Positions 1-8,504 of a DNA stretch of 64,000 bases are shown one piece after another. The notes beneath the pieces were generated by a model, which saw nothing but the letters and a program-made list of their open reading frames with translations, ran no database searches and was not told the DNA's origin. The translations under genes were made by a program, and so were the position numbers. This DNA comes from an uncultured Bacillota bacterium (GTDB lineage: Bacteria; Bacillota; Clostridia; Oscillospirales; Oscillospiraceae). Position 1 is the stretch's first letter. Each line of letters begins with the position of its first letter. The DNA lies in NCBI GenBank assembly GCA_947385365.1, contig CANDKT010000001.1:1-64000 (forward strand), read 5' to 3'.

Positions 1-1412
1 CCGCTGTAGATGACGGGGATGCCGCTCTGGGAGAGCATCCAGGCGTGGAGGGTCAAATCGCAGGCGATAGCCCGTTCCAGTTTGAACGGGTCGCCCTCGA
101 AGTCGGCGGCTTCCATGCCGCACAGGGAAGCGGTCGTGCCGCACAGGCGGGCGTCGCCTAAACGGGGGTCATCGTTGTACAGTTCGCCGCGGGCGTCGCT
201 GCCGGGGAATTTCCCGGTGAACCAATCGTTGAGGTACTTTTTATGGGCCACCTCGTCGGCGCCGAAGCGTTCCTTCAGCCAGGGGTAGTCCAACCCCCAG
301 CCGATGTCGTCGTGACAGCGCAGGTAGTTCAGGAACAGGAAGTCCTTGGGCAGGGAGCAGACGATCTCCATCTGACGCTTGAGCAGGGAGGCGTCCCCGG
401 TAGCCAGCGTGTGCCAGGTGGTAGCCATAGTGGTTACGTTGTAGAGCATATGGCACTCGGGTTTTTCCGGCGTGCCGAAGTAGGGCGCGACTTTTGCTGG
501 TTCCATGACCACTTCTCCCAGCAGCAGCACGCTGGGGCAGACGATCTCGCAGGCCATGCGCAGGATACGGGCCAGCGTGTGGACCTGAGGCAGATTGCGG
601 CAGTTGGTGCCCAACTCCTTCCAGATGTAGGGAATGGCGTCCAGGCGGATGACGTCGATGCCGCGGTTGGCCAGGAAGAGCAGATTTTCGGTCATGTCGT
701 TGAACACGATTGGGTTATGGTAGTTCAAGTCCCACTGGTAGGGGTAGAAGTTGGTCATCACGATCTGCCCGTTGTCCAGCTGCGTGAAACTGCCCGGCGC
801 GGTGGTGGGGAACACTTGCGGGACGGTCTCTTCAAACTTACGGGGGATCTCCCAGCTGTCGTAGAAGAAGTACCGTTCCCGGTAACCCGGCTCACCGGCG
901 CGGGCTTTCCGGGCCCATTCGTGGTCTTCGCTGGTGTGGTTCATGACGAAGTCCAGGCAGAGGCTGATTTTCCGTCTCCGGCAGGCGTCCGCGAGCGTTT
1001 CCAAGTCGTTCATGGTCCCCAGCTGAGGCTGGACGCTGCGGAAATCGCTGACGGCGTAGCCGCCGTCGCTGCGGCCTTTGGGGGAGGCCAGCAGAGGCAT
1101 CAGGTGCATGTAATTCACCCCGCACTCTTTCAGGTAGGGCAGCTTCTCTTCCACGCCCTTCAGGTTTCCGGCGAAGGCGTCCACGTAGAGCATCATGCCT
1201 AACAGTTCCCGACTGCGGTACCAGTTGGGTTCCGCCTCCCGCCGGGCGTCCTGACGGCGCAGGGCGTCTTTCCGCGCCTTCCAGCTGCGGCGGAGCATTT
1301 CGATAAAGTATTCGAACCCGCCGTCGTCGTGGTACAGCTCCGCGTACAGCCATTTCAGCTCATCGAAATGCTGCGCCAGACGGCGGTCAAATATGGATCG
1401 CGGTCCTTTCAT
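1..1412 (-). CDS. Amylosucrase-like GH13 glucansucrase (3' end cut by window)
   Basis: This enzyme probably splits sucrose into fructose and a growing alpha-1,4-glucan (amylosucrase, GH13 subfamily 4). About 470 residues are visible and the C-terminus lies outside the window. The barrel shows all three GH13 catalytic positions: RLDAIPY (nucleophile Asp), LLLGEVVME (acid Glu) and CHDDIGW (third Asp). It also has the conserved DFVMNHTSEDHEWA segment and the amylosucrase-like QWDLNYHNP. The N-terminal helical region (about residues 1-70) is typical of amylosucrases and not of ordinary alpha-amylases. The ATG at 1412 lies two bases past the fructokinase stop, with an AGAAGGAG ribosome-binding site inside that gene, so the two are co-transcribed. 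Sucrose phosphorylase or another GH13 sucrose enzyme is the main alternative. Confidence 0.85.
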   Translation of the reverse strand, partial: MKGPRSIFDRRLAQHFDELKWLYAELYHDDGGFEYFIEMLRRSWKARKDALRRQDARREAEPNWYRSRELLGMMLYVDAFAGNLKGVEEKLPYLKECGVNYMHLMPLLASPKGRSDGGYAVSDFRSVQPQLGTMNDLETLADACRRRKISLCLDFVMNHTSEDHEWARKARAGEPGYRERYFFYDSWEIPRKFEETVPQVFPTTAPGSFTQLDNGQIVMTNFYPYQWDLNYHNPIVFNDMTENLLFLANRGIDVIRLDAIPYIWKELGTNCRNLPQVHTLARILRMACEIVCPSVLLLGEVVMEPAKVAPYFGTPEKPECHMLYNVTTMATTWHTLATGDASLLKRQMEIVCSLPKDFLFLNYLRCHDDIGWGLDYPWLKERFGADEVAHKKYLNDWFTGKFPGSDARGELYNDDPRLGDARLCGTTASLCGMEAADFEGDPFKLERAIACDLTLHAWMLSQSGIPVIYS

Positions 1413-1413
1413 G

Positions 1414-2358
1414 TCATCCGATCTCCTTCTCTACTTCATCTAAGGTAGGCATTGCGGGGATCGCTCCGCTCCGGGAGCAGGTGAGCGCGGCGGCGTGGTT
1501 GGCGAAGGTGAGGATCTGTTCCAATTCCGGGCGGGTCAGGTTTTCCAGAGGGGTTCCGCTCCGGAGGCACAGGCGGCTGAGTACCGCGCCCAGGAAGGTG
1601 TCTCCCGCGCCGTTGGTGTCGGCCACTTGGACGGAGAACCCAGGTTGGAGCCAGGACTCGCCCTGCCAGCGGCAGAAGACGCCTTTGCTGCCCAGTGTGA
1701 TGAGGATCAGCTTCATTCCCTGTTTTTCCAGCCGTTCGGAACCCTCCTCCAGGTCATCGGAGCCGCAGAGAAGCGGCAGTTCTTCTTCGGACAGCTTGAT
1801 GACATCCACCAGAGGCAGCGGGATACACATCCATTCGATGGCTTCCTCCTGGCTCCGCCATAGGGCGGGGCGGTAGTTGGGGTCGTAGCTGACCAGAAGA
1901 CCGTCCTGTTTGGCGGAGCGGGCGGCGAAGATGGTCCCGTTCCGGGAGACGCCGCGGGACAGGCTCACGGAACCGAAATGCAGAAACTTCCCGCCGCGCA
2001 TAGCGGACAGGTCCACATCGTCGGGGGAAAGCTCCTGATCCGCCCCGCGTATGAAACGGAAGCTGCGTTCTCCGGTCTCGTCGACGGAGACGACGGCCAA
2101 CGTCGTGGCCTGGGGGCCGACGCGCAGACCGGAGCAGTTCACCTGTTCCCGTTCCAGCACGCCGCGCAGGTAGTTGCCGAACCCATCGTCGCCCACCTTG
2201 CCGAGGAACGCGGCGGAGGCTCCCAGCCGGGAAGCTGCCACAGCGACATTCGCGGGCGCGCCGCCGGGGTTGGCGGCAAAGAGCGGGACTCCCACTCCAT
2301 TGACGCCGGTCTGGGTCAGATCGATCAAAATTTCTCCAACAGCGGTGATGTCATTCAT
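1414..2358 (-). CDS. Fructokinase, PfkB family
   Basis: ATP-dependent sugar kinase of the PfkB/ribokinase fold, 314 residues, the normal family length. It carries the N-terminal substrate motif GGAPANVAVAASRLG and the C-terminal catalytic motif DTNGAGDTFLGAV, whose Asp is the general base. Being first in an operon with an amylosucrase, it most likely phosphorylates the fructose released from sucrose. The start was set at 2358 because AGGAGG stands 7 bases upstream and the protein begins in the usual MNDITAVGEILID manner; a longer in-frame extension upstream has no homology character. It is read from the promoter at 2402-2430. Sugar specificity rests on context and is inferred. Confidence 0.9.
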   Translation of the reverse strand: MNDITAVGEILIDLTQTGVNGVGVPLFAANPGGAPANVAVAASRLGASAAFLGKVGDDGFGNYLRGVLEREQVNCSGLRVGPQATTLAVVSVDETGERSFRFIRGADQELSPDDVDLSAMRGGKFLHFGSVSLSRGVSRNGTIFAARSAKQDGLLVSYDPNYRPALWRSQEEAIEWMCIPLPLVDVIKLSEEELPLLCGSDDLEEGSERLEKQGMKLILITLGSKGVFCRWQGESWLQPGFSVQVADTNGAGDTFLGAVLSRLCLRSGTPLENLTRPELEQILTFANHAAALTCSRSGAIPAMPTLDEVEKEIG

Positions 2359-2384
2359 TGAGCAGCCTCCTATAGTCAGAATAT

Positions 2385-2397
2385 TTGGTAGAACCAA
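2385..2397. promoter_or_regulatory. Operator-like palindrome in the sucrose-operon leader
   Basis: A perfect inverted repeat TTGGT-TCT-ACCAA sits just downstream of the -10 box of the fructokinase promoter, where a bound repressor would block initiation or early elongation. This placement suits a sugar-responsive regulator (LacI or GntR type), but no regulator gene is next to it in the window. Confidence 0.45.
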
Positions 2398-2401
2398 CAT
2401 G

Positions 2402-2430
2402 ACTATAGCAGAACGGAGCGGATTTGTCCA
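2402..2430 (-). promoter_or_regulatory. Sigma-70 type promoter of the fructokinase-amylosucrase operon
   Basis: On the minus strand TGGACA (2425-2430) and TATAGT (2402-2407) are separated by exactly 17 bases, and the first gene starts about 44 bases downstream of the -10 box. Confidence 0.7.
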
Positions 2431-2542
2431 GTGCCTGACGAATTTTCCCGCGGTTTGGGAGCCGCCACGTATTTTTTGCACTTCCCCCGAAGGGGGAGCG
2501 CAGCTTTTACGGGACGGGCGTTCCGGAAGTCGTTCCGGCCGC

Positions 2543-2571
2543 TTGAAAACCGGGCTTTTTGGTGCTATAAT
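2543..2571 (+). promoter_or_regulatory. Promoter of the surface protein gene
   Basis: TTGAAA (2543-2548), a 17-base spacer and a perfect TATAAT (2566-2571) stand 43 bases before the start codon at 2615. Confidence 0.75.
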
Positions 2572-2614
2572 AGGGGAGGATATGGAGCGTATCATGATCG
2601 AGAGGAGAATGAAA

Positions 2615-5344
2615 ATGAAAAAACGTTTCCTGGCTCTTGTGATGACGGCGGCGTTGCTGTTGTACGGGCTGAGCGTCCCCGCGCAGGCGGCGGACGCGCT
2701 GCCGGATTCCATCACGCTCTACGCGATGAACGAGGGATTCCAGAAGCATTTGACGATTCCGTCCGGATTCCCGCAGTCCTACAGCCTGGCCGGACACAGC
2801 GTTCGGATTTTGAGCGGCAAGAGTGTTCAGGTAGATGGCGCGAAAAATGTCACCCCGGCGGGGGAGACCTGGTACTACCACCAGATGGATTCCGGGAAAT
2901 GGGTCGGGAGCAGCGGCCCCAGCGGGCTTCCAGGGGAGTACTCCCAGTACGAATATATCTACGGTGACTCTGTGCTTTTGGTGGACAATTCCAAGCAGGT
3001 CACGGTCCATACAGTCAACTACGCGGTCTATTACGCAGAGAAGCGGATGGATGACTACCTGGCCGAACAGGTCCGGCCCGGCATGACGCAGTATGAGATT
3101 GCGGAACTGTGCTGTCGTTTTGTCGCGCAATTTGATTACAGCACAAAAGCCTCTGACAGCACGAGTATGATCGTCACCGGCGGCGGCGACTGTTGGGCGT
3201 CCACAGAAGCGCTGCTCTATATGCTGCAAAAGCAGGGGATTTCCAGCTCCTCCCACAACGCCGCTAATGAGCCGGGCGCGGGTATCCAGCACATCAACGT
3301 CATCGCGCAGTTGGACGGGAGCTATTACATCCTGGAAGCCGGTTACAATGAACCGGCGCCCAGACACTATACGATGGAGAAACAGGAAACCACTTCCAGT
3401 TTCACCTATCAGCGCGTCAACACAGCCGATGGTTCCGGCGTCTATGTGACCGGGCTGACCATTGAAGGCAATACTACACACCTGGTCATTCCGGAACAGA
3501 TTGACGGCAACCCGGTGATTGGGATTGGGGACGGCGCGTTCCGGAGCAATGACAAGCTGGTCTCGGTCACGCTCCCGGACACGGTCACATATTTGGGAGA
3601 TAACGCCTTTTACCAGAACTTCTCTCTTACGTCGATTCAGCTTCCGGAGGGCCTGAAAACCATCGGGGATGACTGCTTCACTTGGGCGGAGTCGCTCACG
3701 GAGATCACCATTCCCGCCAGCGTCACCAAGATCGACGGCAATGCGTTCTGCTATTGCAAGAGCCTGACCTCCATCCAAGTCGCGCCGGGGAATCCGAACT
3801 ACGCCAGCCGGGACGGCGTTCTGTTTGACAAGGCGATGAAGACCCTTCTGATTTTCCCGGAAGGAAAAGGGGAATTTCATCCGGATTCGATTCCCTCTGT
3901 CAGAGAGTTCCTTCAAGGGATGACGAAGACCTACACCATCCCGAACGGCGTGGAAACGGTTGACGCCTGGTCTTTTGCGGGCGTTTCGCTGGCAGAGGTC
4001 GTGTTCCCCTCCACGCTGAAGGAGATTGCCTCCAGAAGTTTTAATAACGCGTCGATTGGAAAAGTGGTTCTGCCCAACGGCATCACGACGATTCCCTCAC
4101 TCGCTTTCCGCGACGCCAACCTCAAAACGGTCCTGTTGCCTGCCAGCCTGCGGACGATTGAAGCCGGAGCGTTTTACCTGGCGGGCGGGATGGACCCCAT
4201 CACCATCCCGTCACAGGTGGAGTCGATTGGCGCGTTGGCGTTCGGGGGGTGCTTGAAATCCTACATCCGTGTTCCAGCCTCCGTGAAGGAAATTGGCGCG
4301 AACGCATTCGATTTCCAGTACGGCTGGGCCTCTCTGGACGCCTCCCACCCGGTCGGCCAGAACTCGACTCGGGATGTCGGCGCCGTCTTCTTTGACCAGA
4401 ACTGCCGCCCGGCTTCCATCGGAGAAAACGCGTTCGGCAAGGAAATGCTTTGTGTCTACCCCGGCTCGTATATGAACGAGTACGCCCAACAGCACGGACT
4501 TTCCTGGTATCCCCTCAACAGCAGCGGAGCGGTGGACGTCAAGCCGGAGTGGTTTACAGGCGCATCCTTCTGTCTGTACACCGGCAAGCCGGTCACGCCG
4601 AACCTCCTGTGGAAGACCACGGACGGGACCTGTCCGTTCTCCATGCATGACGGCGCGTTTCAGATCACTTACTCCGACAACGTGAACCCTGGGACCTGTT
4701 CAGTGAGTCTGGTAGGAAAGGACTTCCTGTCTGGAAGCCTGAACACGTCCTTTGACATCCTGAAACGTTCCGGAAGTGAACAGTCCACAAAACCTTCCGC
4801 AACGGAACAGCCAGGCGGGACCGGTAAATTTGTCGATGTTCTGGAGAGCGACTATTTTGCTCAACCGGTGGCGTGGGCTGTGGAGCGGGGTATCACCAGC
4901 GGCACCAGTGCGGATCACTTTTCGCCTAACCAGACCTGCACGAAAGCGCAGATTCTGACCTTCCTCTGGAGCGCCAGCGGAAAACCGGAACCGTCCATCA
5001 AAAATTCCTTCATCGACGTGAGAGAAAGCCACTACTACTGCAAAGCCGCCCTTTGGGCCAAGGAGAAGGGAATCATTACCGGAGACCGCTTCTCTGCCAG
5101 TACGGACTGTACCCGTTCCATGACGGTGCTGTACATCTGGAAATCCTTAGGCAGTCCGGCGGCGTCTTCCGCGGCGGGGTTCCAGGACGTGAACCCCTAC
5201 GCCGCTTACGCCAACGCGGTGTCGTGGGCCGTGGAGAAAGGCGTCACCAGCGGCACGGGAAGTAATACGTTCTCGCCGGGCAACACCTGCACCCGTGGGC
5301 AAATCGTGACGTTCCTCTACAAGGCGATGGGACCGGCGGCCTGA
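2615..5344 (+). CDS. Secreted transglutaminase-like, BspA-type LRR, SLH-anchored surface protein
   Basis: A 909-residue exported protein. Residues 1-24 form a signal peptide ending PAQA-A. A transglutaminase-like region follows: Cys in GGGDCWASTEALL (near residue 193) and His in GIQHINVIAQ (near 228) fit a papain-like catalytic pair, but a Glu-containing YYILEAGYN replaces the expected Asp. Residues about 265-600 hold BspA-type (LRR_5) repeats of the form LKTIGDDCFTWAESLTEI. Three S-layer homology repeats fill about 738-908 and should tether the protein to the cell-wall polymer. The ATG at 2615 was chosen because AGGAG lies 7 bases upstream; the ATG at 2609 is too close to it. It is a single-gene unit with its own promoter and terminator. 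A role in adhesion or wall cross-linking is inferred. Confidence 0.88.
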   Translation: MKKRFLALVMTAALLLYGLSVPAQAADALPDSITLYAMNEGFQKHLTIPSGFPQSYSLAGHSVRILSGKSVQVDGAKNVTPAGETWYYHQMDSGKWVGSSGPSGLPGEYSQYEYIYGDSVLLVDNSKQVTVHTVNYAVYYAEKRMDDYLAEQVRPGMTQYEIAELCCRFVAQFDYSTKASDSTSMIVTGGGDCWASTEALLYMLQKQGISSSSHNAANEPGAGIQHINVIAQLDGSYYILEAGYNEPAPRHYTMEKQETTSSFTYQRVNTADGSGVYVTGLTIEGNTTHLVIPEQIDGNPVIGIGDGAFRSNDKLVSVTLPDTVTYLGDNAFYQNFSLTSIQLPEGLKTIGDDCFTWAESLTEITIPASVTKIDGNAFCYCKSLTSIQVAPGNPNYASRDGVLFDKAMKTLLIFPEGKGEFHPDSIPSVREFLQGMTKTYTIPNGVETVDAWSFAGVSLAEVVFPSTLKEIASRSFNNASIGKVVLPNGITTIPSLAFRDANLKTVLLPASLRTIEAGAFYLAGGMDPITIPSQVESIGALAFGGCLKSYIRVPASVKEIGANAFDFQYGWASLDASHPVGQNSTRDVGAVFFDQNCRPASIGENAFGKEMLCVYPGSYMNEYAQQHGLSWYPLNSSGAVDVKPEWFTGASFCLYTGKPVTPNLLWKTTDGTCPFSMHDGAFQITYSDNVNPGTCSVSLVGKDFLSGSLNTSFDILKRSGSEQSTKPSATEQPGGTGKFVDVLESDYFAQPVAWAVERGITSGTSADHFSPNQTCTKAQILTFLWSASGKPEPSIKNSFIDVRESHYYCKAALWAKEKGIITGDRFSASTDCTRSMTVLYIWKSLGSPAASSAAGFQDVNPYAAYANAVSWAVEKGVTSGTGSNTFSPGNTCTRGQIVTFLYKAMGPAA

Positions 5345-5372
5345 GCGGTTTTTGTAGAATAGGGTGTAAAAT

Positions 5373-5400
5373 GGAGCGCAGGATTTTCATCCTGCGCTCC
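5373..5400. terminator. Bidirectional terminator hairpin between convergent genes
   Basis: A 12-base-pair perfect stem (GGAGCGCAGGAT paired with ATCCTGCGCTCC) with a TTTC loop lies between the converging surface-protein and chemoreceptor genes. On the minus strand it is followed by ATTTTA; the plus-strand side has only a weak T stretch. Confidence 0.7.
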
Positions 5401-5411
5401 TTGCAATGCAA

Positions 5412-7415
5412 TCAATCCCGAAGCCGGAATTTAGACACCAGTTTTTGCAGCATGGAAGCCTGACTGGCTAACTCTTCGCTGGCGGCTGCGCTCGCTTCCG
5501 AGGTGGCGACGTTGTTTTGCACCACGATGGAGATCTGCTCGATCCCGTGGGTGATTTGAGCGGCGTTGTCGTCCTGCTGTTTGGTGTAGTCTGCGATGCC
5601 GTCGATCAGCTGACCCATTTCCTCCGCGTGGGCGACCACCTTCAGCACGGAATCCGCGGTGTCCTGCGCCGCTTGGACGCCCTCGTCCATAGACTCCACG
5701 GTCTGGTTGAGCAAAATGGTCGTCTGCTGGGCCGCTTCGGAAGACTTGCTGGCCAAGGACCGGACCTCGTCCGCCACGACCGCGAAACCTTTCCCGGCGG
5801 ACCCCGCCCGCGCCGCTTCCACCGCGGCGTTTATCGCCAGAATGTTGGTCTGGAACGCGATGTCCTCGATGGTCTTCACGATCTGGTGGATCTCAGAGGA
5901 CTTATCGCTGACCCGTTGGATGACCTGCGTCATGTTCTGCATTTTCTGACTGCTTTCCAGGAGGCCGTTCTTCACCTGCAAGGACAGTCCGCTGGCTCGC
6001 TGCGCGCCTCGGGCGATATTGTGGACGCTGTCGGACACGAGGCTGATGTGACCGACCAGCGCGTCCACTTCCGCGGCCTGTTCCGTGGAGCCTTGGGAGA
6101 GGGTCATCGCGCCGTTGGAGACCTGTTCTGCGCCCGACGCCACATCCACGGAGGCGGCGTGCAGCTGACGCATGGCGTCGTTCAGGGAGTGGGAGATCTC
6201 GTCCATAGCGATCTTGATTTTCTCGAACTCGCCGGTGTACTCGTTGTGCAGCGTGAAGGCCAGGTTCCCGGAAGCGATCTCCCGCAGTTTTTCGGAGATC
6301 TCGTTGATGTAGATCACGTACTGCCGGAGCCGGAGCGTGACCTGATTGAAATCATCCGCCAGAACGCCCAGCTCGTCTTTGGAGTGGTAACGTATCGTTT
6401 GTTCCAGATCGCCCTCGGCGATGCGGGTAGCGACCAAGCTCAATTCCTGCACTGGCCGGCCGATGATGCGCCGGACCTGGACGACGACCAGAACGATCAG
6501 CACCAGCACCGCCAGCACTGCGACGGCCAGCATACTGGCGGTCAGGTAATTCAGTTCCTGCAAGACCTCCCCTTGGGAGACGTAGGCCACAGCGGTCCAA
6601 TCGCTGTCTGGAACGTTCTCCACTTGGATATAGGTGCCGTTGAAGACGGTGAGACCGGTCTTCCCCTGACGGATTTGTTCCGCGGCGTAGGTGTACATCC
6701 CGTCGTTGAGGTCGCTCAACGCCTGCCCTGTGATGGCACTGTCCCGATGGCCGATGATCGTATCCGTCCGGGTATCCACCAGGAAGATACCGCCGGTGTT
6801 CTCAATCCGGACGCCGCTGACGATCTTGGAGATGGAGTCTAAGTACACGTCCGCGGCAGCGACGCCCCGGACCTGACCGTTCCGGTCTTTCAGCACGCCG
6901 GACGCGCCCACTACATAGGACTGGCTGTCCTCATCGAAGTAGACGTCGCCCAAGATGAAGTTCTGCGCTTGCAGACCGTCCTGATACCAGCTCTTCGCCG
7001 TGGCGTCGAAATCCGGACCCGGTACGAAGGAGGCGTGGTACAGGGAGCCGTCCGTCAACGCGACGTACAGCCCTGCGGGGTACGCGTCGTTCTGACCTGC
7101 GGTGTGTTTAATGTAGTCCTGCATGGCGGGGACATCCATATCCTCGTACTGGATGATGTCCCGCTGTGTTTCCAGCATAGCCAGCGTGCGGTTCATCCAA
7201 GCTCTGGTTTCCTGGAGCGTTTTGCCAGTGGTGGCCTGTAACAGTTCTTCGTTTCTGGTCAGCAGGGTGTTGGACATCTGGAAGTAGACCACGCCGAGCA
7301 GAATCCCTACGCCTATGACGACGCTCAGAACGATAGCCGACGCGAGTTTTCCAGTGATCCCCCAGCCGCGCCGGGCTTTGCTGGAACGTGCAGCTGTTGT
7401 TTCTTTTGCCTTCAT
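5412..7415 (-). CDS. Methyl-accepting chemotaxis protein with Cache sensor
   Basis: Membrane chemoreceptor of 667 residues. Segment 24-45 is the first membrane helix, followed by an extracellular dCache-like sensor (about 46-290), a second helix (291-313), a HAMP linker (from about 314) and a cytoplasmic signalling coiled coil. The coil contains the conserved hairpin tip (IAFQTNILAINAAVEAARAG) that binds CheA and CheW, then VVADEVRSLA. The start at 7415 follows GGAGG by 7 bases; upstream in-frame residues look untranslated. It has its own promoter and stands alone with no che genes nearby. The ligand cannot be read from sequence, although Cache sensors usually bind small molecules such as amino acids. 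Confidence 0.95.
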   Translation of the reverse strand: MKAKETTAARSSKARRGWGITGKLASAIVLSVVIGVGILLGVVYFQMSNTLLTRNEELLQATTGKTLQETRAWMNRTLAMLETQRDIIQYEDMDVPAMQDYIKHTAGQNDAYPAGLYVALTDGSLYHASFVPGPDFDATAKSWYQDGLQAQNFILGDVYFDEDSQSYVVGASGVLKDRNGQVRGVAAADVYLDSISKIVSGVRIENTGGIFLVDTRTDTIIGHRDSAITGQALSDLNDGMYTYAAEQIRQGKTGLTVFNGTYIQVENVPDSDWTAVAYVSQGEVLQELNYLTASMLAVAVLAVLVLIVLVVVQVRRIIGRPVQELSLVATRIAEGDLEQTIRYHSKDELGVLADDFNQVTLRLRQYVIYINEISEKLREIASGNLAFTLHNEYTGEFEKIKIAMDEISHSLNDAMRQLHAASVDVASGAEQVSNGAMTLSQGSTEQAAEVDALVGHISLVSDSVHNIARGAQRASGLSLQVKNGLLESSQKMQNMTQVIQRVSDKSSEIHQIVKTIEDIAFQTNILAINAAVEAARAGSAGKGFAVVADEVRSLASKSSEAAQQTTILLNQTVESMDEGVQAAQDTADSVLKVVAHAEEMGQLIDGIADYTKQQDDNAAQITHGIEQISIVVQNNVATSEASAAASEELASQASMLQKLVSKFRLRD

Positions 7416-7497
7416 GTTTCGTTCCTCCCCTAACAGTTGCCTGCCGGGTGTGCCGAGCGCGGCCCCTTTATTTGGACCGTACCGAACAGGCGTGTTC

Positions 7498-7526
7498 ATT
7501 ATATCAGACGCGGAGTGGAAATGCAA
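7498..7526 (-). promoter_or_regulatory. Promoter of the chemoreceptor gene
   Basis: On the minus strand TTGCAT (7521-7526), a 17-base spacer and TATAAT (7498-7503) lead into an 82-base untranslated leader before the start at 7415. Confidence 0.7.
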
Positions 7527-7555
7527 TCCATTTTGATGCGCCGCGGCACGTCCGG

Positions 7556-7584
7556 TTGAAACATTCCGCTCCATCTGCTATACT
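7556..7584 (+). promoter_or_regulatory. Promoter of the metallophosphatase gene
   Basis: TTGAAA (7556-7561), a 17-base spacer and TATACT (7579-7584), divergent from and adjacent to the chemoreceptor promoter. Confidence 0.65.
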
Positions 7585-7660
7585 GGAACCAGCGGTCTGC
7601 GGGACGCGGAAGCGAACGCGATTCCTCAGACCGGGACTTTATTTTTGGGAGGCGGCGGCG

Positions 7661-8353
7661 GTGATCTACGCGATATCAGACCTGCACGGTCGTTTGGAAA
7701 AGTATCGGGAGATGTTGGAACAGATTGAGTTCACCTCGGAGGACACGCTCTATGTGCTGGGAGACGTGATCGACCGGGGACCGGACGGGATACCAATCTT
7801 ACAGGATATGATGTTCCGCTCCAACGTGTTCCCGCTCTTGGGCAATCACGAGTTCACCGCTGCTGTGTGTCTGCCGTGGCTGATGGAGAAGGTCACAGAT
7901 CAGAGCCTCGACGCGCTGGACGAGAGCCAGATTGCCGCGCTCAGCGAGTGGATCGCCAACGGCGGCGGCGTCACGCTCCAAAGTCTCCAGCAGCTGAGCG
8001 TGGAGGAGCGGAGGGATATTTTGGAATACTTCCACGAGATGGAGCTTTTCGCGGAAGTGGAGGCCGGAGGACGTTCCTTTGTGCTGACGCACTCCGGTTT
8101 GGAGAACTTCTCCCCGGACCGCCCGCTGTCCGGCTACACCTTGGAGGAATTTCTCTTCTGCCGCCCCACATTGGAGACGGTTTACTTCCCGGATCGGCTG
8201 CTGGTTTTCGGCCACACCCCCACCCGATTCCTCAGCGGACAGGACAAGATACTCCACCGGAAGACGTGGGTCGATATCGACTGCGGCTGCGCCGCGTCGA
8301 CCGGGCGGCTGGGCTGCCTGTGCCTGGACACTATGGAGGAGTTCTACGTTTGA
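7661..8353 (+). CDS. PPP-type metallophosphoesterase
   Basis: A 230-residue two-metal phosphatase of the PPP family (serine/threonine phosphatase or diadenosine tetraphosphatase type). Metal-binding motifs appear in order: SDLHGRLEKY, GDVIDRGPDG, LLGNHE, THSGLE and FGHTPT, covering nearly the whole chain. The GTG at 7661 directly precedes the conserved IYAISDLHG start and has GGGAGG at a suitable distance; an in-frame extension further upstream reads through the promoter and is not coding. It is monocistronic with a terminator at 8455. Whether the substrate is a phosphoprotein or a dinucleotide cannot be decided here. Confidence 0.9.
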   Translation: MIYAISDLHGRLEKYREMLEQIEFTSEDTLYVLGDVIDRGPDGIPILQDMMFRSNVFPLLGNHEFTAAVCLPWLMEKVTDQSLDALDESQIAALSEWIANGGGVTLQSLQQLSVEERRDILEYFHEMELFAEVEAGGRSFVLTHSGLENFSPDRPLSGYTLEEFLFCRPTLETVYFPDRLLVFGHTPTRFLSGQDKILHRKTWVDIDCGCAASTGRLGCLCLDTMEEFYV

Positions 8354-8454
8354 GCGGCCGCTTTGGTCGTCCGCGGGAAGGTGGATGTGGGCCCCTACGC
8401 GCTGGAACTGGCCGCCGTCTGGAAAGCCAGAAAGCAAACGTCCGTGAAACGTGA

Positions 8455-8485
8455 AAACGGGACCTGATGCGATCAGGTCCCGTTT
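8455..8485. terminator. Bidirectional terminator hairpin
   Basis: A 14-base-pair perfect stem (AAACGGGACCTGAT / ATCAGGTCCCGTTT, loop GCG) lies between the converging metallophosphatase and FIST genes. It lacks a long T run. The 100 bases before it (8354-8454) hold no recognisable feature. Confidence 0.65.
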
Positions 8486-8504
8486 CATTCACGTCCAGCA
8501 GGGC

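Noticed and set aside
243..1202. A 319-codon open frame on the plus strand
   Set aside because: It is antisense to the amylosucrase, which has all catalytic motifs; in GC-rich DNA the opposite strand often stays open.
2507..3916. A 469-codon open frame on the minus strand
   Set aside because: Antisense to the signal peptide, transglutaminase-like and LRR domains of the surface protein, with no ribosome site or domain.
5517..6842. A 441-codon open frame on the plus strand
   Set aside because: Antisense of the chemoreceptor; His- and Asp-rich composition is the mirror of the receptor codons.
8354..8454. Possible extra gene remnant after the metallophosphatase
   Set aside because: A 100-base GC-rich stretch with no start, ribosome site or homology that I could see.
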